Shown piece after piece: positions 26,615 to 35,048 of a stretch of DNA of 64,000 nt. Positions within the stretch are counted from its first letter, which is position 1. Each line of letters opens with the position of its first letter. The stretch lies in the NCBI GenBank assembly GCA_025350105.1, contig JANXYJ010000076.1, positions 1-64,000 on the forward strand, read 5' to 3'. The DNA is from Terriglobia bacterium (GTDB lineage: Bacteria > Acidobacteriota > Terriglobia > Bryobacterales > Bryobacteraceae). The translations under genes were made by a program, and so were the position numbers. The notes beneath the pieces are model-generated. The model searched no databases, was not told the DNA's origin, and was given only the letters and a program-made list of their open reading frames with translations.

Positions 26615-28456
26615 ATGAAACAAGTTATGAAACAAAGACTTACTATCGGAAAGAAGATTACTGCGCTGGTGGCCTGCCTGATTGCTGTGGCAATGCTGCA
26701 GGGCGGCCTGGCGCTTTTGAATCTGCGTGCCTTGGATGCCAACATCCTTGGCCTTACCGACGGTGCGATGCCGGGGCTACAAAACATGGCCGCCGTCAGC
26801 GGGGATCTAGCCTCCTTTCGCGGCGATATCTTTGAGCACATGCTCGCCGCAACGGAAAAGGATTCCGCCGAGGTGGAAACGCGGCAGCAGAAGACCCGCC
26901 AGAAGTTGGCGAAGGACATGGATCTCTACGAAAAATACATCAGTCAAGCGGAGGATCGCGAACATTTCAAGGACCTGCGCGAGAAACAAGCCGCGTTTTT
27001 CAATGCCTGGGAGAACGGGTTGCGGCCCATCAGCCGAAAACACAAGGCGCTGCGATCCTTTCAGGTATATGGCGAACAAGTGCGCCCCCGCTTTAATCAG
27101 CAGATGGCCACCGTGAATGTGATGCGCGAATGGAACTCGGAATCCGGATTGAGGATCGGCAAGGCGGCCACCAGTAGCAGTGCCTCGGCGCAGTTCTGGA
27201 CCAAGCTGATTCTGCTGGGGATGGTGCTGGCCGGGGCGGGTTTCTCGTGGTTTATCGTCCGCGGCCTCAACCGCGACCTGGGCGGCATCGTGAACGAACT
27301 CACCCAGGGTGGCGATCAAGTGGCCTCCGCCGCCGGGCAAATTGCTGGTTCCAGCCAGGCGCTTTCGCGGGGCGCCACCGAACAAGCTGCGTCCCTTGAA
27401 GAAATATCGGCATCGATCGAAGAAATGGCCGCGATGACCAGCCGCAACGCGGAAAACAGCAGTCAGGCCATGGCGATGATGCTGGAAACGGCGGCGCAAG
27501 TGGAGCGCTCCAATCGGGCTTTGCAGGACATGATGGCCTCGATGAGCGCCATTAAGGAATCGAGCGAACGTGTCGGCAAAATCAACAAGACGATTGACGA
27601 GATTGCCTTTCAAACCAATATTCTGGCGCTGAACGCAGCCGTGGAGGCCGCGCGGGCCGGCAGCGCGGGCATGGGTTTTGCGGTGGTGGCGGGTGAGGTG
27701 CGCAATCTGGCGCAGCGCTCCGCGGTGGCCGCCAAGGATACGGCGGTATTGATTGAACACGCCGTGGCCAGTTCCGGCGAAGGCGCGGAACAACTGGAAC
27801 ACGTCGCCGAAGCCATTCGCGCGATTACCGAGGGCGCGGTGAAGGTTAAGAATCTGGTGGACGAAGTGAACGAAGCCAGCCGCCAACAAGCGCAGGGCAT
27901 AGACCAGGTGGCCCAGGCCATCACTCAAATCAACACCGTAACCCAAACCAACGCGGCCAGCGCAGAGGAGAGCGCGGCGGCCTCGCAACTGTTGACCGCC
28001 CAATCGCAGGAGATGCGCCGGCTGATGTCCTCGTTAAGAGAAATGGTGGAGGGCACGCAAAGCGAAGCCGAAATGCCAGCGACGCGACAGAAAGTGGCCG
28101 GAAACAAGCCGGTGAACGCGGCCGTCTCTTCATCTTCATCCTCATATTCATTTTCAACTTCACGCCCGCATGCAGCTCCATCTCCGGCTTCGGCTTTTCG
28201 TCCGTCTTCGGCGGTAGTGCGAAAAGCGCCGGCCGCGGGTTTTAAGACGGCATCGTCATCGACAGCAGGCAGCGCAACACCAGCCCGGGTAACACCAGCC
28301 CGCCCAACACCAGCTCGCCCAGTTGCCGGGATGAATGCTGGCCTGGGTACCGGACCTGCGCCCGGGCGGCCTACTATGCTTACCGCGGCCGTGCTCACAA
28401 GCGAAGATGAATTTCCCATGGAATCGGATCCAGAGGGCGGTTTTCACAGTTTTTAA
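26615..28456 (+). CDS. Methyl-accepting chemotaxis protein 2 with long disordered tail
   Basis: 613 residues from ATG 26615 (AAGG about 10 bases upstream). It has the same architecture as its upstream neighbour: membrane helix ALVACLIAVAMLQGGLALL, a periplasmic 4HB-type domain, a second membrane helix LILLGMVLAGAGFSWFIV, methylation region SLEEISASIEEMAAMT, and tip [20 protein letters not shown]. After the coiled coil (about residue 485) comes a low-complexity Ser/Ala/Pro tail with tandem TPARVTPARPTPARP. The extreme C-terminus is GFHSF, matching the x-aromatic-x-x-aromatic consensus of CheR/CheB docking pentapeptides such as NWETF. It probably arose by tandem duplication. Confidence 0.92.
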   Translation: MKQVMKQRLTIGKKITALVACLIAVAMLQGGLALLNLRALDANILGLTDGAMPGLQNMAAVSGDLASFRGDIFEHMLAATEKDSAEVETRQQKTRQKLAKDMDLYEKYISQAEDREHFKDLREKQAAFFNAWENGLRPISRKHKALRSFQVYGEQVRPRFNQQMATVNVMREWNSESGLRIGKAATSSSASAQFWTKLILLGMVLAGAGFSWFIVRGLNRDLGGIVNELTQGGDQVASAAGQIAGSSQALSRGATEQAASLEEISASIEEMAAMTSRNAENSSQAMAMMLETAAQVERSNRALQDMMASMSAIKESSERVGKINKTIDEIAFQTNILALNAAVEAARAGSAGMGFAVVAGEVRNLAQRSAVAAKDTAVLIEHAVASSGEGAEQLEHVAEAIRAITEGAVKVKNLVDEVNEASRQQAQGIDQVAQAITQINTVTQTNAASAEESAAASQLLTAQSQEMRRLMSSLREMVEGTQSEAEMPATRQKVAGNKPVNAAVSSSSSSYSFSTSRPHAAPSPASAFRPSSAVVRKAPAAGFKTASSSTAGSATPARVTPARPTPARPVAGMNAGLGTGPAPGRPTMLTAAVLTSEDEFPMESDPEGGFHSF

Positions 28457-28510
28457 GCCCTCGGTGCCAGCGCGAGAGAGTTTTGAGTCCAGCCCATTTC
28501 CAGGAATCGC

Positions 28511-28538
28511 CTATCACCTATCACCTATCACCTATCAC
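28511..28538. repeat. Four perfect copies of a 7-bp repeat upstream of cheW
   Basis: CTATCAC is repeated four times without error, ending 27 bases before the CheW start codon and about 55 bases after the receptor stop. Heptamer tracts like this can change length by slippage. It lies in the cheW leader, not in a coding frame. Confidence 0.9.
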
Positions 28539-28565
28539 ATGTCAGCGGTCAACGGAGAAACGATT

Positions 28566-29114
28566 ATGTCTATTGTTGCCAGTCACTCCCATCCCAGTCA
28601 CTCCCCTCATGGGGATGCAAGCCCCTCCGGCGCCACTTTGCCCGCCGACCCCAGAGCTGGAAAATATTTGACCTTCCAGTTGAACAAGGAGGAATTCGGT
28701 ATTCCCGTCTTGCAGGTACGCGAGATCATGGGCCTGCAGGATATCACGGCGGTGCCCAATACGCCGGACCATGTGAAGGGCGTGATCAATCTGCGGGGCC
28801 GCGTGATTCCGGTGCTGTGCTTGCGCTCACGCTTCGGGATGGCGGCGGCCGAACACACCGGCCGCACCTGCATCATCGTGGTGAAAGTGCGCGGCGAAGG
28901 AGGAGATGTGCCGCTGGGCGTCATCGTCGATGAAGTCTCCGAGGTGGTCAACATCGGGGCTGTGGACATCGAAAATACTCCGGACTTCGGCGTTGGCGTG
29001 CCCTCGCCGTATCTCTCGGGAATGGCCAAGGTAAAAGATCGCGTAAAAATTCTGCTCGATATCGATCAGTTGCTGGGGCATACGGCCAGCCAGGAAATTT
29101 CCGCGCTGCTGTAA
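28566..29114 (+). CDS. cheW: Chemotaxis coupling protein CheW
   Basis: 182 residues from ATG 28566, with GGAGAAACGATT as ribosome-binding site; longer readings start inside the previous gene. After a His/Ser/Pro-rich leader of about 30 residues, the CheW SH3-like double barrel starts at KYLTFQLNKEEFGIPVLQVREI. It includes TAVPNTPDHVKGVINLRGRVIPV and ends VKDRVKILLDIDQLL, all canonical. It links the receptor tips to CheA. The leader contains a repeated SHSHPSHSPH. Confidence 0.95.
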   Translation: MSIVASHSHPSHSPHGDASPSGATLPADPRAGKYLTFQLNKEEFGIPVLQVREIMGLQDITAVPNTPDHVKGVINLRGRVIPVLCLRSRFGMAAAEHTGRTCIIVVKVRGEGGDVPLGVIVDEVSEVVNIGAVDIENTPDFGVGVPSPYLSGMAKVKDRVKILLDIDQLLGHTASQEISALL

Positions 29115-29184
29115 ACCTGCTGGCCAATCTCAGACACTTAAGAACCCGAAAGCAAGCCCAAGCCCAAGTGAAAGCAAAGCCCCT

Positions 29185-31347
29185 ATGAGCTCTCAGCACA
29201 ATCGTTCCTTCCGCGCGGAAATTGATGGCTTGGCCACCCGTGCACTGATCGCTTCCTCCGACGCCGATTCGGTGGCCCGGCTTCTGGCCGGTTTGAGTGA
29301 AATTTCCCGGCAGGCCGCGGAGGAGGGATTCGCGGCCATTCCGCCGGCCGTCGCGAAGCTGCAGCAGGAGATGGGCAAGCAGGGGAACCTGAATCCGCTG
29401 CTCTCCGGGATCGGGCAGTTACAAAAACTGTTGGATGACTCCGCCGGCGCCACCGCGGAACCAGCCCCGTCCACCGGCTGTTCGATTGCCGCCGACCCCG
29501 AACTTTTAGGTGAGTTTTTTGTCGAAGCGCGGGATCATTTGATCTCCATCGAGGCGCAGTTGCTGATCATCGAACGCGAACCCTCGCAGATCGACGCGTT
29601 GCACACCGTCTTCCGCAGCTTTCACACCATCAAAGGGCTGGCGGGTTTTCTGGAACTTGACGCCATCCGCAACGTAGCGCACGAAGTGGAAGCCCTGCTC
29701 GATCTGGCGCGCAACGAAAAGCTGGTGATCACTCCGCCGGTGATCGATGTGATTCTGGAAGGCGCGGACTATCTGAAGACGGACATAGCGCGGGTGGAGC
29801 GCGAATTAAAAGGGGTTGCCGCGTCGTCTTCCCTGGACTATCGCAACCTGCTGGGACGGATTCAAACGCAGATGGCGGGCGCGGAGCCGGCGCTGCTACC
29901 CGACCGGCCAAACCATGCAGCGGCCGCAATGACGCCGGAAGCAGCGAGGCCGCCAGCCGAACCCGATCAGACAAAACCACAGAGTGGTGCCACCCCGCCA
30001 GCGGACCCCGCGACGCTGTCTTTTACGCAAACCCTGCCGCAGACCCTGACGCAGCCCGAACCTGGCCCGGATGAAGCTGCCGCAGAACCGCCCAAAGCCT
30101 TTGCCGCCGGCAATCATACGGCTACCAGCAACACCAACACCGCCAGCAGCAATATCGCCAGCAGCAACATCGCCAATGCCGAGGGGCGGGTGGTGAAGGT
30201 GGACATCGGGAAATTGGATTTCCTTATGGATATCGTCGGCGAACTGGTGATTGCGCAGTCGATGGTGACGCATGACCGCAGCGTCGATGCCGCGGCCAAT
30301 CCTAAGCTGCTGCGTAATCTGGCGCAACTTACCCGCATCACCGGCGAAGTCCAGAAGACCGCCATGGGCATGCGCATGGTGCCGGTGGGGCAACTGTTTA
30401 AGCGTTCGGTCCGCCTGGTGCGCGACCTGATGCGCAAGTCCGGCAAGGACGCCGAACTGGTGTTAACCGGTGAGGAAACTGAAGTGGATCGCAACATTGT
30501 TGAGGAACTGGCCGATCCGCTGATGCACATGATCCGCAACGCATCCGATCATGCCATCGAGCCACCCGAGGAACGAATCAAAGCGGGGAAGAACCCCAAA
30601 GGTAAGATTCAGCTAAAGGCCTATCATCAGGCTGGTTCCATCCTAATTGACGTGGCCGATGACGGCCGTGGGCTGGACCGGGAAAAGATTTTGAAGAAAG
30701 CCCGCGAACGCGGACTGATCACCGACGGCAGTCAGTTGCCGGATAAGGACGTCTTCAATTTGATTTTTGAGCCGGGTTTTTCCACCGCCGAGAAAGTGAC
30801 CGATATTTCCGGCCGCGGCGTCGGCATGGATGTGGTCCACAAACAGATCCAGCGGATGCGCGGCCGCGTGGATATTGAATCGAAGCTGGGGCAGGGAACC
30901 ACTTTCCATCTGAAGCTGCCTTTGACCCTGGCTATTATTGACGGCCTGGTGGTGGGCGTGGGCGGCGAACGCTACATTGCGCCGATTTATGCGGTACGCG
31001 AAATGTTCAGGCCGGCGGCCGAATCCATCTTTACCGTGGAAGGCCAGGCGGAAATGGTGCTGGTCCGCGGCGGTCTGCTGCCGGTGGTGCGCTTATACCA
31101 GCGCTTCGGTGTCACCCCGAAAAGCGAAGACATCACCCAAAGCCTTCTGGTGGTGGTGGAAAGCGAGGCCCGCTGCTTCTGCCTGGTGGTGGACGAACTG
31201 ATCGATACCCAGGAAGTGGTGATCAAGAACCTGGGTGAGACTTTCCGCCAGGTTGGCGGCATTGCGGGCGGAACCATTTTGGGCGACGGCCGCGTGGGAT
31301 TGATTCTGGATATCGACGGGCTTTTCACGGGGAAAGCGGATGCCTGA
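29185..31347 (+). CDS. cheA: Chemotaxis histidine kinase CheA
   Basis: 720 residues. Residues about 1-100 are a helical N-terminal extension resembling a degenerate HPt. Residues about 105-215 are the true P1 domain, with phosphoacceptor His147 in FRSFHTIKGLAGF. A Pro/Ala/Thr/Asn-rich linker (about 235-330) follows, and no P2 CheY-binding domain was recognised. P3 dimerisation starts near VVKVDIGKLDFLMDIVGELVIA. The P4 ATPase has the N box HMIRNASDHAIEPPEER, G1 VADDGRGLD and G2 GRGVGMDVV. P5 is a CheW-like domain ending GRVGLILDIDGLF. The TGA overlaps the ATG of cheR by 8 bases. Confidence 0.95.
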   Translation: MSSQHNRSFRAEIDGLATRALIASSDADSVARLLAGLSEISRQAAEEGFAAIPPAVAKLQQEMGKQGNLNPLLSGIGQLQKLLDDSAGATAEPAPSTGCSIAADPELLGEFFVEARDHLISIEAQLLIIEREPSQIDALHTVFRSFHTIKGLAGFLELDAIRNVAHEVEALLDLARNEKLVITPPVIDVILEGADYLKTDIARVERELKGVAASSSLDYRNLLGRIQTQMAGAEPALLPDRPNHAAAAMTPEAARPPAEPDQTKPQSGATPPADPATLSFTQTLPQTLTQPEPGPDEAAAEPPKAFAAGNHTATSNTNTASSNIASSNIANAEGRVVKVDIGKLDFLMDIVGELVIAQSMVTHDRSVDAAANPKLLRNLAQLTRITGEVQKTAMGMRMVPVGQLFKRSVRLVRDLMRKSGKDAELVLTGEETEVDRNIVEELADPLMHMIRNASDHAIEPPEERIKAGKNPKGKIQLKAYHQAGSILIDVADDGRGLDREKILKKARERGLITDGSQLPDKDVFNLIFEPGFSTAEKVTDISGRGVGMDVVHKQIQRMRGRVDIESKLGQGTTFHLKLPLTLAIIDGLVVGVGGERYIAPIYAVREMFRPAAESIFTVEGQAEMVLVRGGLLPVVRLYQRFGVTPKSEDITQSLLVVVESEARCFCLVVDELIDTQEVVIKNLGETFRQVGGIAGGTILGDGRVGLILDIDGLFTGKADA

Positions 31348-32185
31348 GACCGCCGCGCTTTACATCGATAAAACGGGTTCGGGGCGTATTCGACCGCAAA
31401 CGTTCGATCGCATCCGTCACATGCTGTATGAGAAGGCGGGCATCGACTTGCGGCCTGGAAAGGAGGAACTGGTCAGTTCGCGGTTAGCCAAGAAACTGCG
31501 GGAAACCGGCGCGGCCAGTTACGAACAATACCTGGACGCGGTGGCGGCGGACCGGACCGGCGAATCGTTGACGGCGCTGATTGACGTGCTCACCACCAAT
31601 TTCACGTCTTTTCTGCGCGAGCCGGCGCACTTTGTGTTCCTGCGTGAAACCGTCTTTCCCCAACTGGCCGACCGCGATTCCCTCCAGTTCTGGTGCGCCG
31701 CGGCCGCCACCGGCGAAGAACCGTATTCGTTGATTTTCAGTATGCTTGAAGGTTTAGGCACACTCAAACGCTGCCGCCTGCTGGCCACCGATATTTCTAC
31801 TAAGGCATTGGCCACCGCCCGCAAAGGCATTTACGCTGAAGACCGCCTGACGGGGATTCCCCGCGAATGGCTGCCGCGCTATTTCCTGCGCGGCGACGGG
31901 CGCTTCCGCGGGCAATACCAAGTGAAGCGCGAGATTTCCGCTCTGGTTGATTTTGTCCAGCTGAATTTGATCGAAAACTTTCAACACAAACAAAAGTTCC
32001 CGGTGATTTTCTGCCGTAACGTCATGATCTATTTTGATCGCCCAACCCAGGAACGCGTGGTGAAGCGCATGCAGCAGTTTCTCGAACCGGGCGGCTATCT
32101 GATGGTTGGGCACGCGGAGAGTTTGAACGGCATGGAGCACGATTTGAAATTTGTGGAGCCAGCCGTTTACCAGTTGCCGGAATAA
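31340..32185 (+). CDS. cheR: Chemotaxis methyltransferase CheR
   Basis: 281 residues, full length. It methylates glutamates on the receptors using SAM. The N-terminal helical domain is followed by NFTSFLREPAHFVFLRE, the SAM-binding FWCAAAATGEEPYSLIF, ILATDIS-type LLATDISTKALATARKG, the CRNVMIYF motif, and the terminal GGYLMVGHAESLNG. The beta-subdomain region is present, so docking on the C-terminal pentapeptide of the second receptor is possible. Confidence 0.94.
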   Translation: MPETAALYIDKTGSGRIRPQTFDRIRHMLYEKAGIDLRPGKEELVSSRLAKKLRETGAASYEQYLDAVAADRTGESLTALIDVLTTNFTSFLREPAHFVFLRETVFPQLADRDSLQFWCAAAATGEEPYSLIFSMLEGLGTLKRCRLLATDISTKALATARKGIYAEDRLTGIPREWLPRYFLRGDGRFRGQYQVKREISALVDFVQLNLIENFQHKQKFPVIFCRNVMIYFDRPTQERVVKRMQQFLEPGGYLMVGHAESLNGMEHDLKFVEPAVYQLPE

Positions 32186-32240
32186 GACCAGCTTGCCCCC
32201 GCGTGGTAGGCCGGGTAAGTGGAAACTAAGACCCCATAAA

Positions 32241-32822
32241 ATGGAAACCATTACCGTAGGAATTGCCGATTGCCGCCTCAGCAACCAGCCCACCGACGTC
32301 CTGGTCACCCATGCCTTGGGTTCCTGTATCGGGGTAGCCGTGTACGACCCGGTGGCCCAAGTGGCCGGGCTGCTGCACTTCATGTTGCCCGAGTCCTCGC
32401 TCGATCCGGAAAAGGGGAAAACCAAGCCATATACCTACGCCGATACCGGAATTCCCAGACTCTTTCGCGCTGCTTATTGTTTGGGTGCCGATAAGAAGCG
32501 CATGACCGTCTGGCTGATTGGTGGTGCGCAGGTGCTGAACCCGGCCGGTATTTTTAACATCGGCAAAAGGAACCACATGGCGTGCCGCAAGATCTTGTGG
32601 GCCGCCGGGATGATGATTCACGCTGAAGAAGTGGGTGGCACGCTTTCGCGCACGGTGCGCCTGGAGGTTGGCAGCGGAAGACTCACTTGGAACAATGGCG
32701 GCGGCGCGCTGCAGGAAATGCCGGGAAAGAAGCGAATGGCTATGATGCAAGCAATCGATTCCGCCGTGAATCCCAAACCCAACGCTAAAACAGGAGGCTT
32801 GCTGTGTCCCTTCGTGTCTTAG
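32241..32822 (+). CDS. cheD: Chemoreceptor glutamine deamidase CheD
   Basis: 193 residues from ATG 32241. CheD converts receptor glutamines to glutamates and in some species interacts with CheC. The catalytic Cys is in THALGSCIGVAVYDP, the His in GLLHFMLPES, then YADTGIPRLFRAAY, LIGGAQVL, FNIGKRNHMACRKIL and the terminal GGTLSRTVRLEVGSGRL. The family pattern is complete. The ribosome-binding site of the next gene (AGGAGG) lies inside this one, and the two genes overlap by 19 bases. Confidence 0.94.
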   Translation: METITVGIADCRLSNQPTDVLVTHALGSCIGVAVYDPVAQVAGLLHFMLPESSLDPEKGKTKPYTYADTGIPRLFRAAYCLGADKKRMTVWLIGGAQVLNPAGIFNIGKRNHMACRKILWAAGMMIHAEEVGGTLSRTVRLEVGSGRLTWNNGGGALQEMPGKKRMAMMQAIDSAVNPKPNAKTGGLLCPFVS

Positions 32823-33223
32823 CCGTGGATGATTCCCCCTCCATGCGGTCATTTATCCGGCGTGTGCTGGAGCTGTCGGGATTAGAGATTTCCGAATACC
32901 TGGAGGCTGGCGACGGCTTGGCGGCGCTGGAAATATTGCAGCGCGAATGGGTGGATGTGATTCTCACGGATATCAACATGCCGCGCATGAATGGCGAGGT
33001 ATTTATGCAGCGGCTGGCGGAGTCCGGTCTGACAGAGTCGATTCCTGTGGTGGTCATTTCCACCGACGGCACCGCCTTGCGCCGCCAACACTTAGATTCC
33101 TTGGGGGCCCGCGGCTATTTGGTGAAGCCCTTTTTGCCGGAGGCGCTGCGCTCGGAAATTGAACGCGTGCTGGGCCTGGTTGCTGCGCCCGCCGAAGAGC
33201 CAGGAGACGAAAATGCTTTCTGA
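32804..33223 (+). CDS. cheY: CheY-like response regulator
   Basis: 139 residues from GTG 32804, preceded by a strong AGGAGG. It is a single receiver domain: acidic pair Asp9-Asp10 in VLAVDDSPSMR, phosphoacceptor Asp56 in ILTDINMPRMNG, Ser/Thr in VVVISTDGT and Lys108 in YLVKPF. There is no output domain, so it is the likely diffusible signal of this chemosensory set, phosphorylated by CheA. The target (flagellar or pilus motor, or something else) is not encoded here. Confidence 0.92.
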   Translation: MSLRVLAVDDSPSMRSFIRRVLELSGLEISEYLEAGDGLAALEILQREWVDVILTDINMPRMNGEVFMQRLAESGLTESIPVVVISTDGTALRRQHLDSLGARGYLVKPFLPEALRSEIERVLGLVAAPAEEPGDENAF

Positions 33224-33764
33224 AGACCCAAAACTGGACAACGCTCTTTCGGCAGCCGTCACCAGCGGAATGATCCCGGTCGATATGGTCCGCGATGCCC
33301 TTGGCACGTCCGCCCAAAATGTTCTGGAAACCATGTATTTCACCGTGCTGGAGGAGGAAGCGGGCGCTGGGGTACCGCTTACAGGCGGGCCCAATATGCG
33401 CGCTCAACTGGAGTTTTCAGGAGAGTGGAACGGGAGCTTTTTCGTCGAAACCTCGTTCGACGCCGCGCGCGAGGTGGCCGCCAATTTCACCGGAATGCTC
33501 AACGCCGAAGCAATCGGTGATCAAACCGCCGGAGAAGTGCTCGGCGAAATGGCCAACATGGTCTGCGGATCGATCCTCAGCTTCTTGGGCCGACAGAAGC
33601 GCTTCGACCTCAGTTCCCCGAAAATTACTGGTCCGGATTTACCAGCCGACCCGGCCCAGCCAGGACTACCAGTCCCGTCAGGCGTTCAAGTCCAGCGTAC
33701 CTTTATTCTAGCCGGCGGAAGTGCCATTCGGTTTGCCATTGCCAGCGCCGCGTTCCTCCCCTAA
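33213..33764 (+). CDS. CheX/CheC-like CheY-P phosphatase
   Basis: 183 residues from ATG 33213, overlapping the cheY stop by 11 bases. The ExxN catalytic pattern of CheX/CheC/FliY phosphatases is visible in GEVLGEMANMVCGSIL. It follows a domain start with TMYFTVLEEE and a five-strand region GEWNGSFFVETSFDAAREVAANF. It has one ExxN motif, as in CheX, rather than two as in CheC. Being next to cheY suggests it shuts off CheY-P. I name it only as CheX-like because the ends diverge. Confidence 0.8.
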   Translation: MLSEDPKLDNALSAAVTSGMIPVDMVRDALGTSAQNVLETMYFTVLEEEAGAGVPLTGGPNMRAQLEFSGEWNGSFFVETSFDAAREVAANFTGMLNAEAIGDQTAGEVLGEMANMVCGSILSFLGRQKRFDLSSPKITGPDLPADPAQPGLPVPSGVQVQRTFILAGGSAIRFAIASAAFLP

Positions 33765-33893
33765 GTAAGCGGCGTCGCCAGCGGACGGAAAACCAGCAGA
33801 AGACTTACAAGACAGGGAACGGACAAAACGGAAAACGGACAGCAGGAGGAGGAGCCTGGGGCTTTCCCCGCTGCCCGCCAGGTCAAATTTATC

Positions 33894-34967
33894 GTGCCAA
33901 ATAAGAAAATACGCGTCCTGGTTGTCGACGACTCTGCTCTGGTTCGCCGTCTGCTCAGCGAATCGATTGCGAAGGAGCCGGACCTCGAAGTGGTGGGCGC
34001 TGCACCCGACCCGTTTGTCGCCCGCGACCTCATCCTCAGCCTCAAGCCCGACGTCCTTACCCTGGACATCGAAATGCCGCGCATGGACGGCCTTACATTC
34101 CTCACCCGGCTGATGCACTATCGGCCGATGCCGGTGATCATGATCAGTTCGGTGGGGCAAGCCTCCAGCACGGTGGCCATGGAAGGGCTGCGCCGCGGCG
34201 CGGTGGAAGTGCTGGCCAAACCCTCTGGTCCTTATTCAGTTGGCGAAGTGGGCCAGGTATTGGCGCAAAAAATTCGTGCCGCCCACGCCGCTCGTGTGCG
34301 CACACCGGGCCCGCCCGCGCTGGTGTCCCGCATCCAGCCAGTGGTCCGAATTCCGGCGGATCATCTTTCTTCCAGCCTGTTGGCAGTGGGAGCCTCCACC
34401 GGAGGCACCCAGGCCATTGAAGAAATGTTGCTGGGGATGCCGGCCCAATGTCCGGCCACGGTGGTGGCACAACACATTCCCGCGGGTTTTTCCGCATCTT
34501 TCGCGCATCGGCTAAACTCGCTGTGTCCGTTTGAAGTGAAGGAAGCCGTGGACGGCGATATTGTGGCCCAGGGCCGCGTGCTCATCGCTCCCGGCAACTT
34601 TCATATGATGGTGCAGAAGCGCGACGGCATTTTCATAGCCGTGGTCCGCGATGGCCCGCGCGTGCACTATCAAAAACCCGCCGTGGACGTGCTTTTCGGT
34701 TCCGTCGCCAGTTTGCAATTGGCCCACTGCGTTGGTGTGCTGCTCACCGGAATGGGTGCCGATGGCGCGCAGGGCTTGCTGCAAATGCGCCAGGCCGGGG
34801 CCACCACAATCGCACAGGATGAAGAATCCTGCGTCGTCTTTGGCATGCCCAAGGCTGCCATCGAGCTTGGCGCTGCCCAGCACGTGCACCCGCTCTCGCG
34901 CATTGCTCACGAAATCGTCACCGCCCTGCAAACTCCTCGCTCACCTAAATTCGCCGGCGTCGCTTAG
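33894..34967 (+). CDS. cheB: Chemotaxis methylesterase/deamidase CheB
   Basis: 357 residues from GTG 33894. Receiver domain with Asp58 in VLTLDIEMPRMDGLTFL, a linker, then the methylesterase domain with the catalytic triad in VGASTGGTQA (Ser), AQHIPAGFSASFAHRL (His) and GMGADGAQGL (Asp). It removes methyl groups placed by CheR. A 129-base gap with purine-rich sequence separates it from the CheX-like gene. It closes the chemosensory cluster. Confidence 0.95.
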   Translation: MPNKKIRVLVVDDSALVRRLLSESIAKEPDLEVVGAAPDPFVARDLILSLKPDVLTLDIEMPRMDGLTFLTRLMHYRPMPVIMISSVGQASSTVAMEGLRRGAVEVLAKPSGPYSVGEVGQVLAQKIRAAHAARVRTPGPPALVSRIQPVVRIPADHLSSSLLAVGASTGGTQAIEEMLLGMPAQCPATVVAQHIPAGFSASFAHRLNSLCPFEVKEAVDGDIVAQGRVLIAPGNFHMMVQKRDGIFIAVVRDGPRVHYQKPAVDVLFGSVASLQLAHCVGVLLTGMGADGAQGLLQMRQAGATTIAQDEESCVVFGMPKAAIELGAAQHVHPLSRIAHEIVTALQTPRSPKFAGVA

Positions 34968-35048
34968 AGTAATTTCGCCAGCAAAAACCTGCGGGCCACT
35001 GGCACGCTCGTGTAAACTTCTCTAGATACGTCATGAGGAGGAGACTGC

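Noticed and set aside
26807-28003. A 398-residue open frame antisense to the second chemoreceptor
   Set aside because: Long only because the receptor's codon usage avoids complementary stops; no start signal or family motif.
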